Program-made: the position numbers and the translations under genes
Notes under the pieces: generated by a model
What the model was told of the DNA's origin: nothing
The model's database searches: none
The model's input: only the letters and a program-made list of their open reading frames with translations
Assembly (NCBI GenBank): GCA_041748655.1
Contig: JBGTCV010000007.1
Coordinates: forward strand, 1 to 64,000
Length of the DNA: 64,000 nt
Direction: 5' to 3'
From: Leptofilum sp041748655
GTDB lineage: Bacteria > Chloroflexota > Anaerolineae > Promineifilales > Promineifilaceae
Shown: one piece after another, positions 32,723 to 42,032 of the stretch
Numbering within the stretch: position 1 is the first letter of the stretch
Layout of the letters: each line of letters opens with the position of its first letter

Positions 32723-34639
32723 ATGACTCGCTCACCTGGATTGGTTCAATCTTCTGAGATTGAACCAATCTTGCATTCTCTGCCCAGCTTCCTGGCCATC
32801 CGCGATGCTGTCATGGCTGCGCCGCCGCGCCCGGCAGGTTTTCCGCTGGTGGCCTTACGTGATGCCGACAACCTGGAAGCGCTGCGCCAGGCCCCCCACT
32901 TCCAACAATTTCTGACCGAACTTCGCAGCGAAGCTGGCCACTCCGTGACAACGCCCATTCCACCACTGCCCTTCAGCTTGTTTCATTTGTTTGAAACAAG
33001 TGGTAATCGCCGGGAATATGAACGGCCGTACTTCGACCGTCGCCGTCGCCTCCTGGCATTAACCCTTGAAACCGTCATTGAGGAAACCGACGCTTATCTG
33101 CCCGCCCTGACCGACTTAATTTGGGAAATGTGTAACGAATACACCTGGGCGCTGCCTGCCCATTTGCCGGTGGGCATAACGGCCGTGCAAGCCAATCGCC
33201 TGCCGCCGGAACAAATCATTGATTTATTTTCCGCCCAAACGGCCCACGCTCTGGCGGAAACGCTGGCCCTGTTGGGTGAACGGCTTGATCCCTGGCTGCA
33301 TTACCGGGTACGCACGGAGATAGAGCGGCGAATTTTTCGGCCGTTGTTTCATGATCCGCGCCATTTCAAATGGGAGTACGAGCCGATCAATTGGGCCGCC
33401 GTTTGCGCGGGGTGTACGGGAATGGCCGCGCTTATCTTGGAAGATGATCGCGAACGGCTGGCCGGCATGATTGACCGGGTGATGCGAGCGCTGGAATGCT
33501 TTTTGGCAGGTTTTGGCGCGGATGGTGGCTGCCTGGAAGGCATTGGCTACTGGGAATATGGCTTTGGTTTTTACACTTATTTTGCCGACATGCTGTACAG
33601 CTTTACCGACGGCCGTCTGGATTTGCTCCAGGGTGAGCGGATTAAGCGCATTGCTGCTTTTCCCCAGGCCGTCAGTTTGGGCAGCGACGCCTTTGTCAAT
33701 TATTCGGATGCAGCCGAACGTATTACCCTCCATGCCGGGCTTGGCTCGTACTTAAGTGCGCGGTTCCAACAACCTATACCGGCCCTCAACCGCCCCAGCT
33801 TTCACACGGACACCATCTACCGTTGGGGCAATGTCACCCGCGATTTGCTCTGGACAGATGGCGCGTTTTTGCAGGCTTCTGTCGCCGCTGGCACATTTTA
33901 TCTGCCGGACACTGCCTGGGTGGTTGATCGACGGATCATCGCTGGTGAAACAATCGCCTTTTCGGCCAAGGGCGGGCACAACGACGAGCCACACAATCAC
34001 AACGACCTGGGTCACTTCATCCTCCATCTGGGCGGCGAAAGCCTCCTGGCTGACCTGGGGGCCGGTGTCTACACGCGCCAATACTTTGGCGCAGAGCGCT
34101 ATGAGGCGCTGCACACGGGTTCGCAGGGGCATTCGGTGCCGGTTATCAATGGGATGAGGCAGGGAAACGGCCGTTCCCACACCGCCACCGTCCTCAACTA
34201 TGAATCCCAACCCGATGGCATCGCCTTCACCCTGGACCTGACCTGTGCCTACCCGGAAACGGCCGCATTGAACTCATTTATTCGCTCATTTACCTGGTCG
34301 GTCGATGCAGCAGCCCGTTTCGCCGTCTTGGAGCTTGTCGATGTGCTTCAGTTTCAGACGGAAACGGCCGTGTTTGAAGAATGTTTTATCAGCCTGAAAC
34401 CGCCGACCCTGGCAGAAGGCATTGCCACCTGGCGCGGCGAACGCGGCACAATCACCCTGCATTTTGCCGACGATCAATTTGAGCCAACTGTGGAAACAAT
34501 TGCAACGCAAACCCATGGTGAGAACCCGATTACCGTCTATCGCCTGCGGCTGCGCGCCCGGCAAACGGCCGTCAACCAGGAAGCCGTCTTCGTGTTTGCC
34601 TGCCAGCTGTACCAGAACGAAATTCTCGGACACAGATAG
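32723..34639 (+). CDS. Heparinase II/III-like polysaccharide lyase
   Basis: The 638-residue product has an N-terminal helical toroid (about 1-370) and a beta-sandwich with the Hepar_II_III signature GGHNDEPHNHNDLGHFILHL, then LADLGAGVYT and GSQGHSVPVINGMRQ. Such lyases cut uronic-acid glycosidic bonds by beta-elimination and leave the 4,5-unsaturated ends used by GH88. No signal peptide, so it acts on imported oligosaccharides. AAGGACAGGA precedes ATG 32723. A perfect 14-base-stem palindrome (32739-32770) lies within codons 6-16, so the extreme N-terminus may be repeat-derived. The exact substrate (glycosaminoglycan, alginate or other) cannot be told. Confidence 0.85.
   Translation: MTRSPGLVQSSEIEPILHSLPSFLAIRDAVMAAPPRPAGFPLVALRDADNLEALRQAPHFQQFLTELRSEAGHSVTTPIPPLPFSLFHLFETSGNRREYERPYFDRRRRLLALTLETVIEETDAYLPALTDLIWEMCNEYTWALPAHLPVGITAVQANRLPPEQIIDLFSAQTAHALAETLALLGERLDPWLHYRVRTEIERRIFRPLFHDPRHFKWEYEPINWAAVCAGCTGMAALILEDDRERLAGMIDRVMRALECFLAGFGADGGCLEGIGYWEYGFGFYTYFADMLYSFTDGRLDLLQGERIKRIAAFPQAVSLGSDAFVNYSDAAERITLHAGLGSYLSARFQQPIPALNRPSFHTDTIYRWGNVTRDLLWTDGAFLQASVAAGTFYLPDTAWVVDRRIIAGETIAFSAKGGHNDEPHNHNDLGHFILHLGGESLLADLGAGVYTRQYFGAERYEALHTGSQGHSVPVINGMRQGNGRSHTATVLNYESQPDGIAFTLDLTCAYPETAALNSFIRSFTWSVDAAARFAVLELVDVLQFQTETAVFEECFISLKPPTLAEGIATWRGERGTITLHFADDQFEPTVETIATQTHGENPITVYRLRLRARQTAVNQEAVFVFACQLYQNEILGHR
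32739..32770. repeat. Palindrome of the GATTGG..CAATC family inside a coding region
   Basis: GATTGGTTCAATCT (32739-32752) pairs perfectly with AGATTGAACCAATC (32757-32770) around TCTG. Related hairpins lie at 54484 and 54716. It encodes part of the lyase N-terminus. Confidence 0.7.
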
Positions 34640-34668
34640 GAACAAGTCAAATGGAGGTCAATTAACTT

Positions 34669-37600
34669 ATGCCATCTATAGCATCATCTTCTCAACTACA
34701 AGCCCCTGATGGCGAGCGACCCGATTGGGAAAATCCGCAGCTTTTACACCGTAACCGCTTGCCCAGCCGAGCCCGCTTTGTCACTTATCCAGAAGAGCCA
34801 ATGGCGCTAGCTGGTGTAGGCAGCCCCTGGGAACTGTCGCTCAACGGCATGTGGCGCTTTCATTATGCCCTTTCGCCCATTGAAGCGCCCCAGAATTTCG
34901 CTGATGAGGCTTACGATGATGGCGCTTGGGCCCAGATGCCGGTTCCTGGCCACTGGCAGCTCAACGGCTACGGCGCGCCACAATACACCAACCTTATCTA
35001 CCCATTTGTGATTGACCCACCGCGTGTGCCTAGCGAAAACCCCACCGGCAGCTATCGCCGCCGCTTTACCGTGCCGGATGATTGGTCCGGCAGGCAGCTC
35101 ATTTTGCGGTTTGATGGGGTGGATTCGGCGTTTGCTGTGTATGTAAACGGCCGTTTCGCCGGTTTCTCCAAAGGCAGCCGCATGGCCGCTGAGTTCGACG
35201 TAACAGCGTTTGTACACACGGGCGAGAACCTGCTCGCCGTGCGCGTTTACCAGTGGAACGATGGCAGCTATTTGGAAGATCAGGATATGTGGTGGCTGTC
35301 GGGCATCTTCCGCGACGTGACGCTATTGTCTTCGCCACCGTTGGGCCTGTGGGACGCGGCAATAGACCCCGGTTTGGCGGAGAACGGCCGTTCAGCCAGC
35401 CTCACCGTCCGAGCCATTGTGCAAACCGGCGGCGTTGCAGGTATACCGCACCTGGAAATGAAGCTGCTGGATGCAGACAGGAATTGGGTTGAGGGCGTTA
35501 CGGCAGTCAGCGAGATTGCAACCGGCTCGGAAATGGTCGAAGTGATTTTGGCTGCCGATGTTTCCGCGCCGCGCCTGTGGTCGGCGGATGATCCGTATCT
35601 CTACACGCTTCTGCTGACGCTGCGCGATGAGACGGGCGCGGTTGCCGCCGTCGTGCCGCAAAAAGTAGGGTTTCGCCGAGTCGAAGTGAAGGGGGCGCGG
35701 TTGTTGGTAAACGGCACGGCCGTGAAGCTGCGCGGCGTCAATCGGCACGAACACCATCCCGATTACGGCCGTGCCCTGCCCTACGCCACCATGCTGGAAG
35801 ACGTGCTGCTGATGAAGCGGCACAACATCAACACCGTGCGCACCAGCCATTACCCGCCCCATCCCCATTTCCTTGATTTGTGTGACGCTTACGGCATCTA
35901 CGTGATTGACGAGGCGGATTTGGAGTGTCATGGGTTACGGGAAGTGGCACGACCGTTTTTCCTCAGCGATGACCCCAATTGGCATGACGCCTACGTGGAC
36001 CGCATGGTGCGGCTGGTGGAACGCGACAAAAACCATGCCTGCGTCATCCTGTGGTCGCTGGGCAACGAGTCCGGCTTCGGCGCAAACCTTGAAGCGATGG
36101 CCGCCTGGGTGCGCGAACATTACCCGCGCTTCCTGATCCATTATGAAAGCGACCGTTTTGGCAAAGTCAGTGACGTGATCAGCCAGATGTATACAGATAT
36201 ACCAGAGGTGATCGCCTTCGGACAGGGTGAGGGTGCGGTCGGCCACGTCACCTCCTGGTCAGAGCCGGTACCCCTGGAAGATTACGTGGACAAGCCGTTC
36301 TTCCTCTGTGAATATGCCCACGCGATGGGCAACGGCCCTGGCGGCCTGAGGGAGTATTGGGACGCTTTCTGGCAGTATGACCGGCTGCTGGGCGGCTGCG
36401 TCTGGGAATGGTTAGATCATGGTATTCGGGCCACGACGGCGGACGGCCGTTCCTACTTTGGCTATGGCGGCGACTTCGGCGACCAGCCCAATGACGGCAG
36501 CTACGTGTGTGATGGGCTGCTTTTTCCGGATCGCACCCCGTCGCCAGGGCTGCTAGAATACAAAAAAGTGCTAGAGCCGATCCATGCTGAAATCATAAAC
36601 ATCAGTAACGGCGTTGCCAGACTACGGCTGCACAATCGTTACGACTTCCTGACGCTGCACCATTTGCAGGCGTCGTGGCAGGTGTCGGAAGATGGCATTG
36701 GTATTCTGGCCGGCGTTTTGGCGCTGCCGGAAGTGCAGCCGGGCGCGGCGGACATCATCGAAGTTCCCTGCGCCGTTCCCAACCCGACACCGGGCGCGGT
36801 GTACCATCTCACGCTGCGCTTCACGCTAGCGCGGGCCACTGCCTGGGCGGAGGCGGGGCACGAAGTCGCTTTTGCGCAATTTGAACTGGATGTGTTGGCG
36901 CAGGGGAAACGGCCGTTTTTCTATCCCCCTACCACCCCTCTGACCGTGCGCGATGCGGGCACGCGGTTACACATTCAAGGCAGCAACGGGGAAATTGTGT
37001 TTGATAAAGCACGCGGCTTCATCCATCATTGGCAGGTTGCCGGGCATACCCTGATCACGGCCGGGCCGCGCCTGACCATCTGGCGCGCCGCCATTGACAA
37101 TGATGCTCGCGGTGGCGGCGAGGAAATTGAGCGGGAGTGGCGGGCGCGTTTTCTGCACATGGCGCAGCACCGGCTGGATGGCTTTACCTGGACACGGCTG
37201 AGCGAAACGGCCGTGCGCGTCACCGTGCAATCTTGCCTGGCTCCACCCGTCTACGATGCCGCTTTCGACTGCCTGTACCAATACACGCTCACCGGCGATG
37301 GCGCTGTCGCCCTGGAAGTGCAGGGCGTGCCTCGCGGGGAATGGCCCGCCATGTTGCCGCGCATCGGGCTAGAAATGACGCTGCCGGGTATACTAGACTG
37401 TGTGACCTGGCTGGGGCGCGGGCCGGGCGAGAGTTACGCCGACACAAAGCAGGCGGCCCGCTTTGGCCTCTGGCAAACGATGGTAGATGAGTTGTTGACG
37501 CCGTATGTACGGCCGCAGGAAAATGGCAACCATACCGACACGCGCTGGGTGGCGCTGCAAGAGGAACGCGGTGTGGGACTGCTGGCCACAGCACAGCCAA

Positions 37601-37869
37601 CGTTGGAATTTAGCACCCACCGCTTCACGACTGAAGACCTGGACCAGGCGCGGCACACGTATGATCTAACGCCACGCCCGACCATCACGCTGCACCTGGA
37701 TTTGCAGCAAAACGGCGTCGGTTCGGCGAGCTGCGGTCCGGGGGTGATGGAAGCCTATCAATTGAAGGCACGGCCGTTTACCTTCCGCACCTGGTTCCAA
37801 CCCTTGTGGACCGGCCAGGAAAATCTGCCAGAAGTGGCACGCCAACTAATTTTGTCGCCAGAGAGGTAA
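34669..37869 (+). CDS. GH2 beta-galactosidase-like glycosidase
   Basis: The 1,066-residue product has the length and five-domain order of LacZ/EbgA enzymes: sugar-binding jelly roll (PVPGHWQLNGYGAPQYTN), two Ig-like domains, a TIM barrel (GVNRHEHHPDYGRA, HNINTVRTSHYPPHP) and a C-terminal beta-sandwich. The acid/base is Glu467 in LWSLGNESGFG and the nucleophile Glu548 in LCEYAHAMGNGPG. It removes terminal beta-galactose or, given the context, possibly another beta-sugar from the imported oligosaccharide. No signal peptide. GGAGG precedes ATG. It belongs to the operon started at 27372. Confidence 0.9.
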   Translation: MPSIASSSQLQAPDGERPDWENPQLLHRNRLPSRARFVTYPEEPMALAGVGSPWELSLNGMWRFHYALSPIEAPQNFADEAYDDGAWAQMPVPGHWQLNGYGAPQYTNLIYPFVIDPPRVPSENPTGSYRRRFTVPDDWSGRQLILRFDGVDSAFAVYVNGRFAGFSKGSRMAAEFDVTAFVHTGENLLAVRVYQWNDGSYLEDQDMWWLSGIFRDVTLLSSPPLGLWDAAIDPGLAENGRSASLTVRAIVQTGGVAGIPHLEMKLLDADRNWVEGVTAVSEIATGSEMVEVILAADVSAPRLWSADDPYLYTLLLTLRDETGAVAAVVPQKVGFRRVEVKGARLLVNGTAVKLRGVNRHEHHPDYGRALPYATMLEDVLLMKRHNINTVRTSHYPPHPHFLDLCDAYGIYVIDEADLECHGLREVARPFFLSDDPNWHDAYVDRMVRLVERDKNHACVILWSLGNESGFGANLEAMAAWVREHYPRFLIHYESDRFGKVSDVISQMYTDIPEVIAFGQGEGAVGHVTSWSEPVPLEDYVDKPFFLCEYAHAMGNGPGGLREYWDAFWQYDRLLGGCVWEWLDHGIRATTADGRSYFGYGGDFGDQPNDGSYVCDGLLFPDRTPSPGLLEYKKVLEPIHAEIINISNGVARLRLHNRYDFLTLHHLQASWQVSEDGIGILAGVLALPEVQPGAADIIEVPCAVPNPTPGAVYHLTLRFTLARATAWAEAGHEVAFAQFELDVLAQGKRPFFYPPTTPLTVRDAGTRLHIQGSNGEIVFDKARGFIHHWQVAGHTLITAGPRLTIWRAAIDNDARGGGEEIEREWRARFLHMAQHRLDGFTWTRLSETAVRVTVQSCLAPPVYDAAFDCLYQYTLTGDGAVALEVQGVPRGEWPAMLPRIGLEMTLPGILDCVTWLGRGPGESYADTKQAARFGLWQTMVDELLTPYVRPQENGNHTDTRWVALQEERGVGLLATAQPTLEFSTHRFTTEDLDQARHTYDLTPRPTITLHLDLQQNGVGSASCGPGVMEAYQLKARPFTFRTWFQPLWTGQENLPEVARQLILSPER

Positions 37870-37882
37870 TATTCGATTAATT

Positions 37883-38518
37883 ATGCCAAACATTTTAAAC
37901 AGCCGACTCTATCAGGTGATGGATGTGGTGGCCAACTTTTTCTTCCTTAATCTGTTGTGGCTGCTTGCCTGTATCCCCATCGTGACAATATTTCCAGCAA
38001 CGGCCGCTTTGTTTGCTGTTATCCGGGGCTGGATCAGAGAGACTGAGTCTGGTTTTTTGCTGCCATTTTTGCGCTATTTTCGGGAAAATTTTTTCCAGAG
38101 CCTTATTGTTGGCACGGTCTGGTCTTTAATTGGTCTAATCCTGGTGCTAGATTTCCTGTTTGTGCAGCAGATGACTTCCTGGGTAAAAGGGCCGCTTTTG
38201 GCGCTGCTGGCACTATTGGGGCTGGTTTATGGGGGAACGGCCGTTTATCTTTTTCCCGTCATGGTTCATTACCAGACTGGCTGGGCACAAATAATCAAAA
38301 ATTCATTTCTTGTTGTTTTTAGTGCTCCAGGGAGCACCTTACTGTGCCTGTTGATTTTTGCCCTTGCTGGCCTGGCGTCGTATGTTTTCCCCATCAGTAT
38401 CCTGATCTCAATGAGCGTTGTAGCCTATCTGATCTATTATTTCAGCCACAGGGTGTTTCAACAGATTGAATCAGCTTGGGAGGAAAAAACGCCTCACGAC
38501 CGTCGTAAATCAATATAA
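37883..38518 (+). CDS. DUF624 / YesL-like membrane protein
   Basis: The 211-residue product starts 13 bases after the GH2 gene. Five or six hydrophobic helices are visible (FFFLNLLWLLACIPIVTIFP, LIVGTVWSLIGLILVLDFLF, GPLLALLALLGLVYGGTAVY, LLIFALAGLASYVFPISILI). The N-terminus MPNILNSRLYQVMDVVANFF and the PATAALFAVIRGW segment are typical of DUF624, the family of Bacillus YesL, which sits in rhamnogalacturonan operons beside ABC transporters. Its role is unknown; a transport accessory or sensing role is inferred. Confidence 0.85.
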   Translation: MPNILNSRLYQVMDVVANFFFLNLLWLLACIPIVTIFPATAALFAVIRGWIRETESGFLLPFLRYFRENFFQSLIVGTVWSLIGLILVLDFLFVQQMTSWVKGPLLALLALLGLVYGGTAVYLFPVMVHYQTGWAQIIKNSFLVVFSAPGSTLLCLLIFALAGLASYVFPISILISMSVVAYLIYYFSHRVFQQIESAWEEKTPHDRRKSI

Positions 38519-38590
38519 TTATATGAGTCGTTCCAGGATGGTTTGTGCATAATTATCTGAACAAACTATCTATTTTGGATACATTCTCTA

Positions 38591-38634
38591 TTGACCCAGA
38601 ACAGAAGTTGCTCTATTATTGGTACGTACCGGTA
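38591..38634 (+). promoter_or_regulatory. Regulator promoter with AraR-like operator (autoregulation)
   Basis: TTGACC (38591-38596), 17 bases, TATTAT (38614-38619), then GGTACGTACC (38621-38630). It lies directly upstream of the GntR/LacI hybrid gene, implying autoregulation. Confidence 0.8.
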
Positions 38635-38665
38635 TGGATACAAGACACAGGGAAAGGTTACTCAT

Positions 38666-39811
38666 ATGCTTAATTTTGAGCGCATCATTCAAGAACTCGA
38701 AGCTCCAGCAGCGGCACCCCTGCACGCACGTCTACGTGGTGCGATTCAAACCCAGCTGATGGATGGAACACTTCAGCCTGGACAAACTCTTCCTCCTGAA
38801 CGAACCTTGCAAGATAAACTCGGCATTAGCCGGGCCACAGTACGCCAGGCTATCAAAAGCCTGATAAATGATGGTTTGTTGCAATCAGTCGTTGGTGCGG
38901 GCACCTTTGTTCTGGAACCGCAGCAAGCGCCCCCACATAACACCCTTATTGGTGTAATCGTCCCTGATTCTAACTATTCTGTCTACTATCCGGAATTGGC
39001 TTCATCCCTTAGCTTTAGGTTGCGCGAGGCAGGATACCGGGTTGATACGAGTATTCATAATGAACGGTACGAGACGCTAGCTGGTGTCACTTCAAGTTTA
39101 CTGGCTCAAGATGCTGCGGCTATTGTCATTGTGGCTCCCAATCAAAAGGAAGGATGTGAGATAATTCGTCAACTACAGGCTAAGGGCAAAATTGTCATGC
39201 TGCTTACCCGGTATATTGAAGATTTTGACTCGGCCGATTATGTTGGGGCGGACAATCGACTAATCGGCGTCGAGGCAACACAACATCTGATCAAATTGGG
39301 TCATACCCGCATCGTACACATTGCGGCAAGCAGAACTTCGACCGCATTTGACCGTGCAGATGGATATGTTCAGGCAATGCAAGAAGCCGGGTTAACGCCG
39401 CTAATATTTATTGCTCCTGACGAAAGGTCTCCAATACCTCCTGAACTGACGGCTCATGTGATGAGTGTGGAATCAGCACAATTATGGTGTCAGGTGGCTA
39501 AAAAAGAGATCACGGGCGTGTTTTGCTTTAACGATCAAATTGCCAGCTGGGTTCAAAAGGAAATCCGCAAACTGAACTTAGTCATTCCAGGTGATTTTTC
39601 ACTTGTTTCCGTTGATAACATGCCGTATGCCGACTTCTTTGATACCCCTCTGACAACTTTTGCTCTACCTGGAGAGGAAATTGGCAAACAAGCGGCCGCC
39701 TTGCTTTTGCGCCGATTAAAAGGCGAAACGTTTCCGCCACAGCGGATTCTACTGCCCGCTTCTTTTATTCAACGTTTTTCTACAGCTGCGCCACTACAAA
39801 AGATAGGATAG
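38666..39811 (+). CDS. AraR-like GntR/LacI hybrid transcriptional regulator
   Basis: ATG 38666, after GGAAAGG, gives 381 residues. The longer frame from TTG 38591 would translate the promoter and operator. Residues about 15-80 are a GntR winged helix (PLHARLRGAIQTQLMDGTLQ, LPPERTLQDKLGISRATVRQ). Residues about 95-370 are a LacI/GalR-type periplasmic-binding-protein sensor (IGVIVPDSNYSVYYPELASS, GHTRIVHIAA, DFSLVSVDNMPYADFF). This architecture is that of Bacillus AraR, whose operator has the same TACGTA core. It most likely represses the uronate locus through the three GGTACGTACC sites until a sugar ligand releases it. Confidence 0.92.
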   Translation: MLNFERIIQELEAPAAAPLHARLRGAIQTQLMDGTLQPGQTLPPERTLQDKLGISRATVRQAIKSLINDGLLQSVVGAGTFVLEPQQAPPHNTLIGVIVPDSNYSVYYPELASSLSFRLREAGYRVDTSIHNERYETLAGVTSSLLAQDAAAIVIVAPNQKEGCEIIRQLQAKGKIVMLLTRYIEDFDSADYVGADNRLIGVEATQHLIKLGHTRIVHIAASRTSTAFDRADGYVQAMQEAGLTPLIFIAPDERSPIPPELTAHVMSVESAQLWCQVAKKEITGVFCFNDQIASWVQKEIRKLNLVIPGDFSLVSVDNMPYADFFDTPLTTFALPGEEIGKQAAALLLRRLKGETFPPQRILLPASFIQRFSTAAPLQKIG

Positions 39812-39909
39812 CAGCATTAGCCAGCTCACCTGCCCCGACTGCGGCCGCCACAAAAAATCCATTACAATCGCGTCTCATCTTTGAGTCGAGAACCTTATAC
39901 GGTAGAACT

Positions 39910-39962
39910 AGTATTGCGCGGCATAAATCCCCTTCCGTCAAATTGGTGCGACGCGCAATACT
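39910..39962. terminator. Hairpin between convergent genes
   Basis: AGTATTGCGCG (39910-39920) is a perfect complement of CGCGCAATACT (39952-39962). It lies between the regulator gene and the convergent secreted-protein gene. There is no clear U-tract, so termination is only inferred. Confidence 0.45.
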
Positions 39963-40077
39963 TAAACAGATTGGCCTATACCGTTAAAAATGTGCAAGGG
40001 ATTTCTGCCAATCTGTACTAGGAATTTACACCTGGCGACCGAACCAGATTGACGATTCTCTCTCGTCTAACCCAATT

Positions 40078-41955
40078 CTAGGGGATACCTTCTTTTGCGA
40101 CCAGCGGTAGATAAAGTTGGTACGGGCTGCTGCCGTACTCAAAAGCACCGATGTCGCAGACGGCCGTACCATCGCCATTGCCATCCACAGGCCGGGGCGC
40201 GCCGCGCCGATCTACCGCCGAGCACTGGGTATTATTGCCGGCGTCAATGGCTGGAGAACCGTCCTGCAGGCGCAGGTCGCCGCTGGCGGCGTCAATAAAG
40301 AGGGGATCGTCGGTCAGGGAATTTGAGTCCACCGAAAACCCGCCACCTGCCACAATATCCCCTGGCTCATTTTTATAGAGGCTGTAAAGAACGTCGATAG
40401 CACTATCGTCTTCGTTGAAGATTTCATTGCCGCCATTTGTAGCCGCGGCCGTATTGCCCCAGATGACAGTATTGATAACTGTGGGGGAACTGTTGACCAG
40501 GTTGAGTATCCCGCCACCGACCACATTTGCCGCATTGCCGCTGAAGGTCACGTTAATGAACGTGGGGGAACTGTTTTCGATGTTAAAGCTCCCGCCACCG
40601 CCTGTGGCCGTATTGCCAATGAATTCTACGTTGGTAAGTGTGGGGGAACTGTTATTGGTGTTGTACATCCCCCCACCGTTGCCGGCCGTGTTTTCGCTGA
40701 AGGTGGCATTGACGAGCGCGGGGTCGCTACCATTGTTGTACATTCCCCCACCGTTCTCATCTGCCTCATTGCCATCGAAGGCGACGCCAGCGAGCTCTTC
40801 CGGAGAGATGTTTATGTTGTACAGCCCGCCGCCTAGCCGTGCCTTGTTACGGTCGAAGGTGACGCCGGTGAATTTGTGGGAGCCGGTGTTGTTGCCCATC
40901 CCGCCGCCGCGGTCGGCCTCATTGCCGATGAAGGCTACATTAGTAAGCGTGGAAGAGCTGCCGGAGAAGTTGCGCATTCCACCACCGACGGCCGTTACCT
41001 TGTTCCCGCTGAAGGTGACGCCAGTGAGGAAGGAAAAACTGCCGTTCTTATTATACAGTCCACCGCCAGAGCGTGCTGCGTTTGCATTCAGGGTGACATT
41101 CTTAAGAATGAGGGTACTGCCACTGCTAAATATGCCTCCCCCCTCGCCCGCCGCCCCATTACCGGCAACCTGTCCATGACGGATGGTGGCATTGGCAATC
41201 TCGACCACCAGACCAGCGGGAATGGTGATCACGCGCTCGCCAGCCACACCTGGCACTGCGTGCGCCTGGATGATGGTGCTGCCTTGTCCTGACCCTTGCA
41301 GGGTGAGCGACTTATCAATCGTAAACGACTCGGTGTAGGTACCCGCCGCTATCTCTATCGTGTTGCCAGGGTTGGACTGGCCAATGGCATGGGTGATGGT
41401 GGCGCAGGGATCGGTGGAATTGAGACAGTCGTTGGTGCCATCTACACCGTTGCTATCCACGTAACGGTGCACTGAATCCCGTTCGAATATTTCGAATTCC
41501 CATAAAGAGAAGCCCCACCCTGTGCCGCGCACCAATCCGGTCATGCGTACAAATCGGGCAGAAACCGGTGCCCCAAAGTTGATGACATCTATACCGCCAT
41601 CGCCTTGGCGTTCCTCAAAGACCGTTTCCCAATTGAAGCCGTCAAGGGAAACGTCGAGGTCATAAGATTCACCATAGGCGGTTTCCCAATTTAGCACGAC
41701 CTGCTGTACTTCATATGAAGCTTCCAGGTCGATGATTAGCCATTGATTGTCGGCGAACTGGCTGCTCCAGCGCGTCGCCAGACTGCCGTCATTGGCATGC
41801 TGCGGCGGATGTGAACTGTTCTCAACGCTGGACGCCGCGACCGGTTTCCCCAGAGCCAGGTTTTCGAGCGTAGGATCGAGTTGGGCAGCAGTTAGTTGAC
41901 CCAGTGTGAAAACGGCAATACCAATAACAATTAGCCGTAAGATTCGTATGCTCAT
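40078..41955 (-). CDS. Secreted F5/8-type C (discoidin) plus right-handed beta-helix protein
   Basis: The 625-residue product has a signal peptide (MSIRILRLIVIGIAVFTLG, cleavage after TAAQ). Residues about 33-160 are a discoidin/F5-8C carbohydrate-binding domain (LGKPVAASSV, GSLATRWSSQF, WLIIDLEASYEV). Residues about 170-560 form a beta-helix of GGG(M/L)YN-type turns with repeated VTFSGN/VAFIGN strands, typical of Pmp-like adhesins and pectate-lyase-fold proteins. A calcium-like loop (DGNGDG) and the tail YQLYLPLVAKE follow. It is likely surface-exposed and glycan-binding. It may cooperate with the uronate locus next door, but it is not under its operator. Confidence 0.82.
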   Translation of the reverse strand: MSIRILRLIVIGIAVFTLGQLTAAQLDPTLENLALGKPVAASSVENSSHPPQHANDGSLATRWSSQFADNQWLIIDLEASYEVQQVVLNWETAYGESYDLDVSLDGFNWETVFEERQGDGGIDVINFGAPVSARFVRMTGLVRGTGWGFSLWEFEIFERDSVHRYVDSNGVDGTNDCLNSTDPCATITHAIGQSNPGNTIEIAAGTYTESFTIDKSLTLQGSGQGSTIIQAHAVPGVAGERVITIPAGLVVEIANATIRHGQVAGNGAAGEGGGIFSSGSTLILKNVTLNANAARSGGGLYNKNGSFSFLTGVTFSGNKVTAVGGGMRNFSGSSSTLTNVAFIGNEADRGGGMGNNTGSHKFTGVTFDRNKARLGGGLYNINISPEELAGVAFDGNEADENGGGMYNNGSDPALVNATFSENTAGNGGGMYNTNNSSPTLTNVEFIGNTATGGGGSFNIENSSPTFINVTFSGNAANVVGGGILNLVNSSPTVINTVIWGNTAAATNGGNEIFNEDDSAIDVLYSLYKNEPGDIVAGGGFSVDSNSLTDDPLFIDAASGDLRLQDGSPAIDAGNNTQCSAVDRRGAPRPVDGNGDGTAVCDIGAFEYGSSPYQLYLPLVAKEGIP

Positions 41956-42032
41956 TATGAACCTCCATTACAAATTCCGTTACTGCATCACGCTTGCCCA
42001 CAACCAACGCCTGACGGCCTGCGTTTTACACA

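Noticed and set aside
40415..41179. 254-codon plus-strand frame rich in Pro and Leu
   Set aside because: Periodic complement of the Gly-rich beta-helix repeats on the minus strand.
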